Below are positions 1 to 13,400 of a DNA stretch of 64,000 bases, in pieces. Location of the stretch: positions 19,221,955-19,285,954 of the forward strand of contig NC_089728.1 in the NCBI RefSeq assembly GCF_035083965.1, written 5' to 3'. The number at the start of each line of letters is the position of its first letter. The stretch's first letter is position 1. Origin of the DNA: Branchiostoma lanceolatum. Its lineage: Eukaryota; Chordata; Leptocardii; Amphioxiformes; Branchiostomatidae. The translations under genes were made by a program, and so were the position numbers. Under the pieces are notes generated by a model. It had not been told where the DNA came from, ran no database searches, and saw only the letters and a program-made list of their open reading frames with translations.

Positions 1-272
1 GGTGGGGGCCGTAATCTCGAATCCGTTTGGCCTATGTGCGTGTTCGGGCTCTTAGCGTGGGCGGAGACTTCCAAGGAAAGAGTTCTGCCATGTACATTGG
101 CGCCTTTCCCCGTACTGCCTTGAGAAGTGACAGATTAGTCATTCCTTGGCAAAGAGTTGTGCTGTTCAGTCATCTAGTTGGAAATAAGGAATTAATCTGC
201 TTCAGAATATATTCAATCAGAGAACATTCTAAAAAAAACTCACTTGCTACCTCTATGATGTGCTTACCTTAG

Positions 273-1994
273 AGCACCAAAATCGGGGCAACACCGGAGC
301 ATAACTACGTGCGGGCTATTGACATCTGGATGCTTAGCTGTAAGCTCTTTGTGGTGCTCGCCTTGCTGGAATACGCCTTCGTCAACTTTGCAGCGAGACA
401 AGCGGTAGGTTTTATTTGGTCCTATTTGTGGATGTGTCCGGGTCCGTAATTGTTGCCATCTAAGTGCATAATGTAATCTGTGGTATATTTTGTTTAATCT
501 CCAAGCAGATCTGCACGGTGCACCGAAAATCGTATAGCCAGAGAAGGTCCAGTCAGCCAGAGAGGGTCCAATAGCCCGGTAGGGATCTGCCCTAAGACGC
601 AACTGAACAAGGTTGTTAACCGGCACGAGGAGGGTCAACCTTTTGAGAAAGTTGTCTCTGCTCCGCCTTGTGCCTGCTTAACTCCAACGTGAAAATTGGC
701 AGGGATTATCTTGCACTACGGTGCGGACTGGAGCTTATCTGGCTGACTGGAGCTTCTCTGGCTAGCATATACGATTTTCGGTGCATGCACCGTGTAGATC
801 TGCTTGGAGGTTATATTTTGTTCTGTAAACTTATATATTAATAAGTTAAACCAGTGTACATCAGAATTATTAAGAGTATTATCATATCTTCATACGATAT
901 ATGATTGATGACTTTTAACATCATCATCATCTACTGATTTATTCTGCATCTGCAGTCGTTGAAATGTCCTGTAGCTGCATTCAGTGTTTATTCATCTTCT
1001 CACACTGCGTCTTGCGAGCTCCCTGGTCTTACACTGCACGAAATAGCCTCGGATCCCGGCGGATACGTACAGGGATTCCTCTAGAAATAGTCCAAAGCCC
1101 GTGCGGATTTAGTCGGATCCGTTACTAACGTTGGATCCGTCAGAATGCGTCAGTATCCGCACGGGCTTTGGAATATTTCCGGAGGAATCACTGTACGTAT
1201 CGGCCGGGATCCGAGGCCATTTCGTGCAGTGTTAGCTCTTGGGGATGCTTTTCTGTCGTAGGAGGGCCTCGCCCTCTGCATGTGCTTGAGGTCTTCTTTC
1301 AGCATGCAAAGCAAATCTACGCAATGCCTTCCTTGCGTGTCTTGTATCTGCTGGAGTCTGATATCCACATAAACGACTTTAGTACCTTCGTTACAGTGTT
1401 CTAGCCAGCCTGAAATTGTTACCCCTCATCTCGATTTTGATTGACGGACAGGGGGCATGCTCCCCCAGAAAAGTTTTAATCTTAACCCTCTGAAACGCTA
1501 TTTCCTGCATTTTGAGGGACAAATTTTGCCGGCAGATTAAGCCTAGTTTGATAACAACTCCTTTGGTAAAATATTAAACGAGGGTTTCAGCTTTATTTTG
1601 GGGGGAGTGTGGTCAAAATTGACTGATTGGGCAAAATTTATGTCCGTCATGAGTGACAGAATTCCATAAAATGACAAAATACTGGGTGCTGGCTAGAATA
1701 CTGATTCGTTATATTGCTTACTTAATGTAATATAATATTATCTATTCCCAGTCTAAGGCCCCGATAATCCCGGAGAGAACGGATACTGATGAGAATCAAG
1801 AGGACAAAAGTTTCGTTCCCAACGAAGACAGTTTGGACGAGAGTAGTGCTATCCAACTGCCAAAGATAAAGTTCACAATCACAGGATATAACATGGCAAA
1901 GAAACTGGACTACGTTTCACGATTCCTGTTCCCGACAGTCTACATAGCCTTTGTGGCTACCTACTTTGGCGTGTTGTCGTCCTTTGAGCATTAA
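273..1994 (+). CDS. Gene A: Cys-loop receptor subunit, 3' end only (TM3 and TM4 exons)
   Basis: Two exons, 273..404 (132 nt) and 1752..1994 (243 nt, stop TAA 1992..1994), both phase 0 with AG/GT borders. The first encodes the M2-M3 linker and TM3 ([20 protein letters not shown]). The second encodes a short acidic cytoplasmic loop and TM4 ending in SSFEH. Both exon lengths equal those of exons 9 and 10 of gene B (4426..18525), and the proteins are closely alike ([13 protein letters not shown] shared), so A and B are sister copies. The ligand-binding domain, TM1 and TM2 must lie left of the window. The predicted role is a membrane subunit of a pentameric, probably anion-conducting, ligand-gated channel; the pore motif itself is not visible here. 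The intron holds two palindromic transposon relics. Confidence 0.88.
494..813. repeat. hAT-like MITE with 8-9 bp target duplication
   Basis: The ends are inverted repeats, CTCCAAGCAGATCT at the left and its complement AGATCTGCTTGGAG at the right, and the similarity continues inward for about 65 bp. The element is flanked by the direct repeat TATTTTGT(T) at 486..494 and 814..822. An 8-bp duplication with this structure fits a non-autonomous hAT element. It lies in the last intron of gene A. No ORF is present. Confidence 0.7.
1031..1232. repeat. Palindromic foldback element
   Basis: Two arms of about 75 nt fold back on each other (CACTGCACGAAAT at the left, ATTTCGTGCAGTG at the right), sharing GGATCCCGGC and CAAAGCCCGTGCGGAT blocks. 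The flanks begin and end with TA or TTA. It is typical of a short non-autonomous DNA transposon and has no coding content. Confidence 0.7.
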
Positions 1995-2105
1995 ATCACA
2001 AATCCAAGGTGATTCCGTGAAACTTAATGATGAAATTCAAGAAAAGATGACTTAGAAAATTAAAAACGGGCACGAAAATTTTGCACGATACTTTAAACTA
2101 TAAGC

Positions 2106-2377
2106 TGTGGCGTCGTGTTGGGGTAACGGTTAGGGTTTTTGGCCTGGAACCAGGAGGTCGGGGTTATAATCCCCTGATATGCCACTGATATTGCGCCCTT
2201 GGGAAAAATACTTAACACGACTTTCCTCACTCCACCCTGGTGCAAACATGGGTATGTGACCGGGGAGGTAAAAAACGGTGGAAGGAGAGGGTTGGGCTCC
2301 AGCTTCTAATACCGTGTCCTAGACACAGTGGACAAGTACCCACTGCCTCTATATACGGCCTGAAAATGCTCTGGGAC
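2106..2377 (+). repeat. tRNA-derived SINE copy
   Basis: It starts with a degenerate tRNA-like head (GTGGCGTCGTG, A-box-like GGTAACGG, damaged B box GGTTATAATCCC). The conserved tail follows (GCGCCCTTGGGAAA and CACGACTTTCCTCACTCCACC). The same head and tail recur about ten times in the window in both orientations. This copy lies about 110 nt downstream of the gene A stop. Confidence 0.75.
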
Positions 2378-2389
2378 TTCCTTTATGCT

Positions 2390-2575
2390 TTTGTCCAATT
2401 TCCAATCCGGTGCCCGTCAGGGCATATTATGGGAACGAAAAGCGTTATATAAAAGACAACAAAAGATACAAAACGTAAGAAAATTACTCCTAACCATGTA
2501 TTGTGTATTTTCTTTATATGCATTTATCATTTTTCGTTTTCTCAAACATCCTGGCCGGGCCCGGATTGGAAATGG
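2390..2575. repeat. About 190-bp foldback MITE with GC-rich ends (copy 1 of 3)
   Basis: The termini are GC-rich inverted repeats (TTCCAATCCGG at the left, CCGGGCCCGGATTGGAAA at the right) around an AT-rich centre containing ACGAAAAG and its complement. Sister copies are at 22381..22578 and 31412..31602, where the end reads GGGGCCCGGCCGGG. It is non-coding. Confidence 0.7.
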
Positions 2576-4425
2576 GACTAAAGCATTACCTAGATACTCG
2601 TGGTTAAAAACAACACGTCACTTAGCACGTAAATTGTATCATAGCCGAGTACTATGACACTGTTTAAGGAATACTTTGACGTGAGTGTACAAAAGAAAGT
2701 GTACAACATTGATGCTTATGCAATAGAATGAGGCCGGGGCAATTAGCTGAAAAAAACATGTGTCGAAAGCTTAGCTGGACTCTGCGCTTTTCAGATTTTT
2801 GAGGACTGACGGCAGAAATTTAAGGGCGCTTAAGGACCTGAAAATTAACACTATTGCAAATCATCATCTATAAGCCACATATATTTTATCCTGGTACTTG
2901 ATTAAAATGAAGTGATGTTAATGAATGTTAAAGAATAATGTTAATCGATGTCTTCTAAAATCAAGACACATACTGTACCATTTTCTCGTTGGACATAGTG
3001 CAACACGTCCTTGATAATCTGTTCGGGAAGCATTGTAATGCCAAATATGACAAAACGACGGATATGCAAAATATGACCATCAGTAAACCTACACGTAGGG
3101 GTAAAATTATGATTAGCTTAAAACGTTGCAATATTGTGCTGGAGTGTAAATTGTCAAATACATTCCGATGCCCATGTGTCTTATGGGGGTTGGGTGAATT
3201 CTATATCATGCCATACGCAAAGGGCTTATCAATATTGCATAAGGAAGTAGTCTATCTTGGCTTCAAGGTCGATCAATTATCGACCTCTTGAGGCCATATT
3301 GCTCTCTGTAATTCGTTTACATGTACTACTATAGCAGTTGTAAAAACAAAGGTTAAGTTTTTCTTCATGGGAGGAGATATGTAGTTATCATGTCTGTAGA
3401 GGTAGAGAAAAAAATGAAATGCCTTATTCTCTTTGCGGTCACAGGCATCTAATGTGGGCAAAATACGTTAGGAATTCTCTGGAGAAGATGTATGAACGAA
3501 ATATGACTTTCTTACAAGTTCCGATCGCCGACGTTCAAGTTCCGATTGCCGACGTTATCATTTATATACATGCATATAATACTAATGTAATATATACCCA
3601 ATGTTGCAATATTATATAACTACATTTATCTGACTGGTATATAATCATATGCAATACTCAAAGCGAATGATGTTTAAGATTATAAAAAAAATGTTCAAGA
3701 CAACAAAACACCCTCCAAGTGATGTACTGAACATTATGTACATTTATACCTATGTATATATCACTGAATTTTGTCAACATTAGTATAATGGTACCTACCT
3801 ACAACATAAAATAGCATGCAAAAAAGAAGAAAACACAAAATTAAGATGATTAATGCAAGCTGAATGGTGTATTTGGGCGCAAAAGAAGTAAATTAAAGAT
3901 CAAGGGCATGCCTTAAAAGTACATGATGTCTTGTTTGTCTCTTCAGGTTTGTACTGTTTTATTTTGCATTATGTGCCACTGGACGTGCTTATCATAACCA
4001 TGTCATGAACGTACGTGATCTTCAAAATGCGGAAACATTAATAAAGTCTTAATATATATAAAAAAACAAATCTGTAGTTATTCACCCCATTGATAATAAT
4101 TTGAAACTTACGTAATATAAATTTACGTTCACCATGTGATCAACAGCTTTGACCAAAGATTCATTTCCAAGAAAAATTATGGTAGCATAGAAATTGTTGT
4201 CATAATACGGCCTGGACACTATCAATATTGTTGCTGCAAAAAAAGGTTTCTAATGGTGCTTAATTTGATTTGTAGCGAACAGAGTGAAGTACATTATCAT
4301 TAGGGGTTTATGTCTCAAGAGACAACCACAATAGATTCCACTATGAGACGCCGCACACACTATCGTTTTGGTCGGAGATAGCATGACGCGGGCAGTCTTC
4401 CTACTACACTAGGGTTTCATGCGAA
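2576..4425. other. Intergenic spacer between genes A and B
   Basis: AT-rich sequence with no exon-like open frame that I can support. It holds an 18-bp direct repeat (AGTTCCGATCGCCGACGTT and AGTTCCGATTGCCGACGTT, near 3518 and 3537) and ends in the 5' flank of gene B. No clear TATA box was found upstream of the gene B start. Confidence 0.5.
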
Positions 4426-7400
4426 ATGGCGTGCTTTGGTTTAGTAATTTTGACATTTTCCATCTGCCAAATGTGGGCAGCTGTCAGTGGATCGACAAGC
4501 ACGGTGAACGGGTGAGTGAGTGTGTTCTTATAGATATCGTTGTCAGCTATGTTTCACTGGGATGCGCTGCACGCAATTATCTGAAATAATGTTTTGCCCT
4601 TCGGAATTCATGCGCCCCCTCCACATTTTTTGGCAAGCACTGTTGATGTTATCGGCGTATGCTGTAATTTGAGTTATAATGATGTCACAACGGTATGTAG
4701 GCAATAGTGTAAATATATATAAGTGGCTACCGCGATTTCGCTTCTCGGTGTTAGCATATCTATTTTTCAACGATGGGGCCCTCACCAGGTTTTATCTTTA
4801 GCACAGGTGCAGGTTAGGGTCATACACGTTGTAGTTATGCTGATCTAAGTATAAAATCCAATATCACGCGATGCTGCAACAACCTGTATGACCTAAATAT
4901 TCATTCTGCTCAAACCAGTCCGAAAGACTACAATATTAACTGTTTTCCAAAATCGTTTCCCATTGCAGCCACTGGCTCTTTAGGGGCAGAATGAACACAG
5001 ACACCACAAGAGGAAAATATTGACAGGCTGACATATATAACACATTTTACAGTAACCCAATAATTGGTTAGAGCCATCTGATAGTGCATGTTACCCTCAC
5101 ACCAACCTCTGTTGGGTTCACGACCTCATATTCTTCCAGTGAGAATTTTATTTCTAAATTTGTATTCAATTGTATTCTCTGTGATGTCTTAATTCTTATC
5201 TATTATTACAGGGAGAGCAATGGACCTACGTTAATTGAAGAAACCACATTTATTGTGCCTAATGATTATAATGACACAACAAGGCCAGGAACTCCGGGTA
5301 AGTTGGCTAAAACATTTTTTAAACGACATATAAAAATCAGTATGTACATAATGTAATAACGTTGGTTTAGCTACAACAAAGTGATGCTTGCAAGGACCAT
5401 TATATATAAAGACATATTCATTATAGAAAACTGCTTTTGTATCGTGAAATGTTTGAATGGGTTCAGTGATGACTCTACGATCAACATATGGTTCTTTCTA
5501 AGAAATGTAGATTTACTAATGACATGGCATGCCGAATGAATAGATGAAAATGATTTGCAATATCAATGTTGTACGAATCGGGCTATCCAGCAGCGGTTCA
5601 TGATTAACTGAGAAGCATATTCTAAAACACAATTTTTTAAAACTGTTTCGACACTGCAAGTTAGAAATAGTCACGTAAATCATTATGAAGTCAAACATCT
5701 ACTAACATAATTCCACCATCGTACACAATTCCGCTACTCTGAAAAGAAATGTCCAAACAGATCTTCGACCCAACGACCGGTATAATGCACTCCTGTATAT
5801 CTAAACTGTCCATACCTGAGGGGTGCTGCACTGGAGATTTTCAGACCTACTACTTTTTTTCAAAGTGGCGGATTAATGTAACCCGGCGGATTAATGTTAA
5901 TGGAGGCAACATGTAGACGAATTCTGTTTTCCCACAACAGCATGTTCTATGATGAGACAAAAAATTAAGACATTTAAGAATTCTTTGTCCTGCTTAATTC
6001 TTTCAGGAGTCCTCATGGACGTCAACTGTACGGCCTTCATCCCCAAACTTGGTCCATTCTCGGAAAAGGATATGGTAAACTATGTCACAATAGTGTTCAA
6101 CAACAGCACATTCAAAGAATACTGTACATGGGTGATACGGCAACAATTTTGTGCACTTTTGATTGATTTATAGTACAATAGTTACATTATTGTATTAGGA
6201 ATGGAAAGATCAGAGGTTCGCTACTAGAAGGAAGCTATAAAACATGTTGTAGAGTCTGATTAATGTTGGTTCTTTTAAATTTTTAGAATGAAATATAAAC
6301 TAGAAAGGCAACATTTGCGAGCAAATACAGCATGTTTAGCCATACTCCTCGCCATGCAAAAAAATGGACTGTCCCAAAATAACAATGGACCATTCTAAAA
6401 TACTTCCACTAAAAAAATGGATCACCCCAGTCCAAAATTGAGTTTAAAAACAATTAGTCTCTCCATACAGGAATGGAGTCTTCCAGTAGCACCTCAACAC
6501 AATATGGACCAGTCCAAAACCATATCCACATAAACAAATACACTACTGCTAACAAATGGACTTTTTCATAATCACTCCAGCTCAAAATTGCAATAGATAA
6601 TTAAAGAATCCTCCCCTTGCAAGAATGGGATATCCCGTGCCATCTCTATGTAAACTAGACCAGTCGACAAATATCCGCTCAAAATTACACTCTCGCGCAT
6701 AATCAACCCAGTTCAAAATTGAATAAAAAAAAATTAACCCCAGGAAAGAATTAAGTTTTCCATAGAATACATAATGATATATATGAGGATTTGACAGGAG
6801 GAGAAGGAAATTACCAAAAACAACATATTGCAGCGATAGTATGGGTGAAATATAGAAATGTGACACCCCTTTGTTTGAATGCATGATTCAATAGTATACA
6901 TTTGGGTTGAAAAAAAACGAAACGAAAAAATTGTTTTGAAAGGCTGTATGCCAAACATTTAAATGAGGGCCTGTGTACATGACCAAGGCAGACACATGTC
7001 AAATTTTGCATCATTTTGGTTTAATACGTGTCAGTTCCAAGTCACCGAGAGGGTTTTAATATAATATTTGTAATATGTTTGAACTATTTTGATTAAAAGA
7101 ATGTCTAAGTCACAATAGTTCTAAACTGTTCAAACAATAAGAATTGAAACTTATAACATGTTTGAACTTATTTAACATATGCTGGAAACATTTCGAACGT
7201 AACTGCACAAAAATCTCTTTATTTAGAACAGTTTCAAACCATCTATCCAAATGTTTCAATGTTCGAACAATTTGTAAGAAAAGATTTTCACAATTGCCCC
7301 GTAAACGAAGGTGCTAAGTCCTCCTGTGTGTTTCCGTCTATTTTCGGTGGCCGCGCTAGACCACCAGCGGATTTGTTTTGACGGAGCGTCACCCGCGCGC

Positions 7401-10400
7401 GACGATGTACACTGTTCGGCACCGCTAATATCCGGCATTTTCCCGCTCCAAAACACTCCACTAGACCCACGTTTTTAGTGTTTTGCCTCGTGTGTAACAC
7501 GATTCGATTTGCATTACTGACGGGACGAAAATGTTATGATAGAAAAAATTCACCCCGTCCCGGCGTCCGTCCCAAAAACATGAACGACATGAAAATATAT
7601 TTTCTTACAGATTCAATCACGAAAATCAACAGCATGGGATTCCAAATTTTCACAAAGACCGACCATTTATCATGGTTGAACTTCCTTCCAAGGCGTGCGA
7701 TAGATAAACATTCCCGGCACATAATAGTACCAGACTAACTACGCAAGCTCATGATAAAAATAGGGAGAATGTTTGTCAGTGAAGTTTGGCCACCAGAGGG
7801 TAAGTTCATTTAACGTTACAAGCGCAAACGGGCGAATCATTGACCTTACCGGGGACTGATGACTCTACTGGCCTAATCATTCCTTTTTTGCCGAATTCTA
7901 CGATCCATACGCCCGTACGCAGGAAAGCCTGGTGGACGCTACACATCACGGGAGACGCGTGTTGGTCCGAGACAGACAGCGGGGCTTTCGATCGCGTAGC
8001 GGCGACAACGTGCGGGACCAAAACGCCTGTCCCCAGTGAGACCGTGTGTTTTGCGCGGCATACCCCGAATCCGTCTACCATTGCTGAATGTGGCCCGATT
8101 CATAGAGGTCTATTTTGTAAGCATTATTTCATGTACCCCTCAGCGTGAGAATTCCTTGTGCAACAACTTCGCCACATTATATATTCAAGTTTCCCTGCGC
8201 ACCGCCCTCCGCCCGCCTTTGATGTCTTTGATCATGTATGAAGTCGGCGGCAGAGAGAGATCATCAATCAATTTTGTCAGGAGTTGCGCGCCAGTCTGAG
8301 GAGAAAGGATCTCCCGTGTTGTGTTGAAGAATTTGGAGTTTGAAAATATCTGGAATAACTAATGCTGAAATAAACATTCACAAAATCATTGATTTAACTT
8401 TATTTCTGTTATAAAATTTCCTAAACTGCAGTTTAACCACCCAGTTCAACGGAACATGGTGTTTTCCCGATAATCACGTAAAAGTCCGGTCTTTCCTCCT
8501 CGTAAGCAAACTTCCAGCTTGTCGCCAAACTTTGCCGAGGCGATAAGTACAGAAGCTGAGCGCGCTCGTTGTTTTGTTGTGCTAGCCATGCAGTGACGAG
8601 TCTTCGATTATCTGTAGTTGTTGAAGGACACACAGAAATCTTCGGACTGTAGTTTACCGCTTCGAAGGGCGTGACAGTCAACGGTAGTAAGGTTTGAACG
8701 AGCGTTGTGTTTCTCAGCTCACCTCTTCCAAACGCAAACAACGGGTGCGGGTTAACGTGAGCGGCGGGGGATTTGTTCGGCTGGCGACACCCCCGTACCG
8801 TGCCGGTAGCGTGGTGTGTGTCGTGTTTCCTTGAAACGGATTTTTAACAATAGAAAACTAGATCTATTCAAGATTTCTAACAAATTTAATGGAAACTTTT
8901 CTGTCCGGCGTAGTAGGATTTTGGGAGTACCCAACCGCGTTCTTCACGTGGAAATTGTTGATACCTCGAAAGTAAACAAAACACCTACGATCGCCTGCCA
9001 GGCTTCTCGCGGTGGGGTGTCTTTATTGGTCCATCATTGAATGAAAGACCTTTATTGTGCATTCATGCCCCGAGGGGCTAGGTACAGGTCGTCTAACTTA
9101 ACACATGGAACATACAAGGATATAAATACAACAATACAAGCTGTAAACATATAGAGTAGACAAACGTGTTATTAAATTAAGCTAGTCCAGTAGTGTCGAC
9201 TTCTTCTCGCTTCTTTGTACATGTGTAAATGTATGAACAGACAGTATTTCTTATATAAGGATTATCTAAGCGTAATAAAAATATGAATTTGTCTGTTGTA
9301 TTTAGATGTTCGAAATATGGGAATTTTTCTTTGATAAAGTTAAAAAGTACACTTCTTTCGCTATCGTATAATTTACAATCTAGGACGAAATGTTGCTCAT
9401 CTTCTACTTGATTTAAATTACAATATTGACAAAGTCTATGTTGTAGAGGCGTGCGGTTGTGCCTTCCTGTTTCGACATGTAATCTGTGGCAGCTAACCCT
9501 GAGTTTAGTAGTGGCCACTCTGTGTTTGATGTTGCTAATGGATAAATACTCTTCTTCTTTATACAATGTTTTAAACAGACGGTAAGTTCGGAGTTTGTTG
9601 CTGTAAGATTTATCTCTGTTATCGTTGTGGATTTCGGATGAGAATGATTGAGTATAGATGTCTTTTAATCGTTGCCTTATGGAGTTGATGATAAGTGACA
9701 AATTTGTTCCTAAGGATACTTGTGCACTCCAAACGAAGGCATAACCGCATTCCTCTAGCATGCTACGGACACCGGACGCCCAGCATTTTGTGCCATTGGC
9801 TTCTAATTGAAGTTGGCATAACAGGGCGTCGGCTTGTAAGCTGTCAGCTGGTACGTTGTGGCGCATCCTAAGAAAGAATTTAATGGCGTTTAGGGAGGCC
9901 TCTAAGTAAAGGGGGTACCTCCCTAGTTCTGCCCGTACTGCAAGGTTGCAAGCTGTTCTTGGAAGATTGAGTGCGTATTTGCAAAATTTTAAGTGTATGG
10001 ACTCAATAGGACAAAACTTTGAGCTTTTAAATGACCCCCATATCTCAGACCCGTATAGTAGAACGGGTTTAACACATGTGTCGAAGAGTTTGTTTTTAAC
10101 TGTTAATGAAGCATCAGCGTTGTCTAGTGATTGTCTGATACTGAACAAAGATTTTAGTCCCTTGCTGGATAACTGTTTGTTATTGGCCTTGAACGTACCA
10201 GCCGCGCTTACAACTATACCTAAGTAACAGTAAGACATTACAATTTCTATGACATTATCATTGAACATAAAGAAACAATTTTTTGGTAATCGACCTCCTT
10301 TAGAGAAGACTATTACTTTGGTCTTTTTTAAATTCACCTTCAGATTCCAGTATAAACAATATTTTTCTAATCTATCCAGACATGATTGCAAGCCTTGTTG

Positions 10401-13400
10401 GGACTCGGAAAATAATACTAAATCATCCGCGTACAGAAGACATGGAACTTTCATGTTGTGAAGTACAGGAGAATTGCAACAAGCATGATCAAATTCATCT
10501 GTTATGTCGCTGATAAATAAATTGAACAAAGTTGGAGACAGATTACAGCCTTGACGAACCCCACAGTTAGTTAAAAACGTGTCAGTGAGACCGCGATCGG
10601 TTCTAATGCAATTTGTGGTTTTTGAATACATGTTTTTTATGGTCGTTAAGAACTGTGCTATCAGCTACTTAGCAGGGACGTGTAAATTGCTTTCGTATGG
10701 CTCATTTAACCAATGTTCGAAACTGTACGAACAAAAGATGAATCTATATGTTGTGATAGTTTCGAAACTTATATCAATATTGTACCCGCCGATTTAAATG
10801 TTTCTAACATGCTTGAACGCAGTAGAAAATATTTCGAAGGTCAAACAAAGGTTCGAAATTGTTCTAAACATTCACTCATATCAGTTAGGTTGTTGCAAAG
10901 GTTTCGAAAATGTTACAACAAAAGGCAACAAACACACTCTTGGTTACGTGGAATTGACTGGAGATGTGTATCTTTGTTCAAAAATAGTGAACAAAGGAGA
11001 GATAGTAAGCACATGTCCTGCGCATTCCCATACCACATTTGGTATGAATACTACAAATGTAGCACACCTGCTCCAGAAATGCAAGACAACTTAATTAACT
11101 CAATTGGCCAATCGGGTGGTCGCAAGGCTCACAGCCAGTCCAGGTGCAATAGGGGTCAATGACCTATAGGTCATATGGGGAAAATACCCAATGTTCTCCT
11201 CAAAATACCCTGCAAAATCGTATTTTGAAGTAATGTTTGCCAAAAGTGCGAATGGGGTTCTCTAAATATTTGTTCAATGTACCCCCATAGCAAATTTCAG
11301 GTCATTTGGATGTATTTCCAGAGCACAGGAGGCCAAAATGTACGTTTTTGGTCAGAAAAACCTCAATAAAATCATTTTCAAGGTCAATATCGGAAAAATT
11401 TAAAAATAGTGTATGGGTATTTGCCTAAACTACCTTTGTACCAAATTTCAGGTCATTTGGTCAAAAAATGACAGAGATGAATTGATTTGAAGATTTGACA
11501 GGAGAAGGAGAAGAAACATGAGTAAAAACAATATGTTTAGCCATACTAGGTATGGCTAAACATAACAAGGGCTATATTGCCAATTGCAAAGATAACAACT
11601 GGTGTATAAACATTGTTATCATCATAATAAGATAATTACGATCTTTCAGTGAAGAATTGTCTAGAAATATTGATGTTACTTGTTGTAATAAGTAGATATC
11701 ATACGTCATACAAATATTTTTCTATGAAGGGTTTCGCGCCAACTGCTATACAGACAAAAAAACATTACAAAAGTCGATTATTTAGACGCTATTTTTCTAC
11801 TAGAGTCCATTCCAAGTCACGGCGAGGGTTGTTATTGTCATCATTTAGAACTATTTTCAAGTTATTGTTATTATTTGTGTAAGAGATTTGATACTTTTGA
11901 AATATTTTGATTGTGATTTCAACTTTATAAATATTTCTTAAGTTTTCTAAAACTTAAGAAATATTCATGATGTAGAATATGATATTTACAATTGTTTAAC
12001 AGCATTCTACCATTATTTACAATTATTTACAATTTCTTACCATTTTCTACTATTATTTATAACATCTCTATAAATAGGTCAGAGGGCTGGGAAGAAAGTA
12101 ATTCACACATCCTTACGAAGTTTAGGGAAGAATGCTTTCCACAAAGGACCCAACAGTGTCCTGCAGTGAAGTCTAAAGATGTACAAAGGCAGACAGAAGG
12201 GCCAGATTAGCACCTACTTTTATGGGAGCAATCACCATTCTACCATTGTTTACCATTTTCTACCATTTTCTGTTAATATTTCTAAAAGTTAAATAATCAC
12301 ATAGATGTTTAGAAATTATTACAAATAAAGAGGTTTTTGTGCAGTTACTTTCATGATATTTCTAAATTATCTAATCAAATTCAAATAAATTCATATTTTT
12401 GTATTTGATCTTTTAGAAAAATATAGAACTATTGTCATTCAGATATTCTTTTATAAGAAATTTTTCAAAATGATTACAAATATTATTATAAAACCCTCGC
12501 GGTGACTCGGAATGGACTCTACATAGTAAAGGGTAAAAAAATAATTTTGTTTGTACATCCACATTTGTTAACATTAAAGGGTTAAGAACCTTCCGATATT
12601 GCCAATGTGAAAGAACTAACAATTGAAAAAAAAGGTGTTTGCGATAAGTAAAAACAATATATGCTGAAAGATGGTGATTAGTAGCAAATTGTATGCACTA
12701 TGCCTACTCAAAATGTTTTCATTATCTCCTTAAAAATGAGATACAGTTTTGTCGGTGTGTTTTCGGACGACTGTAGTAAGCACAACTCAAGAACCTCTTG
12801 ATGGATAGCATTTGGTATGTGGGCAGATGTTGGGAAGTCCAGGTCAATTTTTGCCCCCCCCCCTGGTATGTGACCTTGATACTGCAGCAGAACTTCCGTT
12901 TTTTGACCTGCTATGGTCTTGATGTTCTGGTGACATATAGCTTGTGATGTAATACAAAAGTGGTTTAGGTTTGGGCTCCCTAGAGGCTTGCTCAGGGGCG
13001 TTATTGTGAAAATCTTCTATGGAGAATAACTGAACAAAGGAACGACGGATTTTCATGATATTTTTCTATTTGATTTCTTCAGGAATACTATATCTCAATT
13101 GTCCTGCTCTGTGGGTGGAAAGACGAAAGACTTCCCAGTCCTAACAATCAAAGCGTGATGGTTGACGAATCATATAAGAACATTTGGAGACCAACCATAT
13201 GGCCGATGGTACATGCGGATATTCTGAAGAAAGAAGACGTGCTTTATCCAGTGCTTCATCCGGGAAGTGTGGTATATCTTATGCAAAGGTAGGGATATGA
13301 TATCATAAACACCTTGTGATCGGTGCATTTTGTTACAAGCTAATAAAAGAAGTTAGTGGGTAGCTACTTATTAGTAGGATGTTTTGGCTTGGTTGATTAA

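Noticed and set aside
264..638. Minus-strand open frame over the gene A TM3 exon and a MITE
   Set aside because: It runs antisense through a real exon and a transposon; there is no independent support.
1150..1404. Opposing open frames near 1.2 kb
   Set aside because: They arise from the palindromic foldback element 1031..1232.
7840..8148. Plus-strand open frame in the GC-rich island
   Set aside because: It overlaps open frames in other registers, as GC-rich sequence often does; no motif or splice support.
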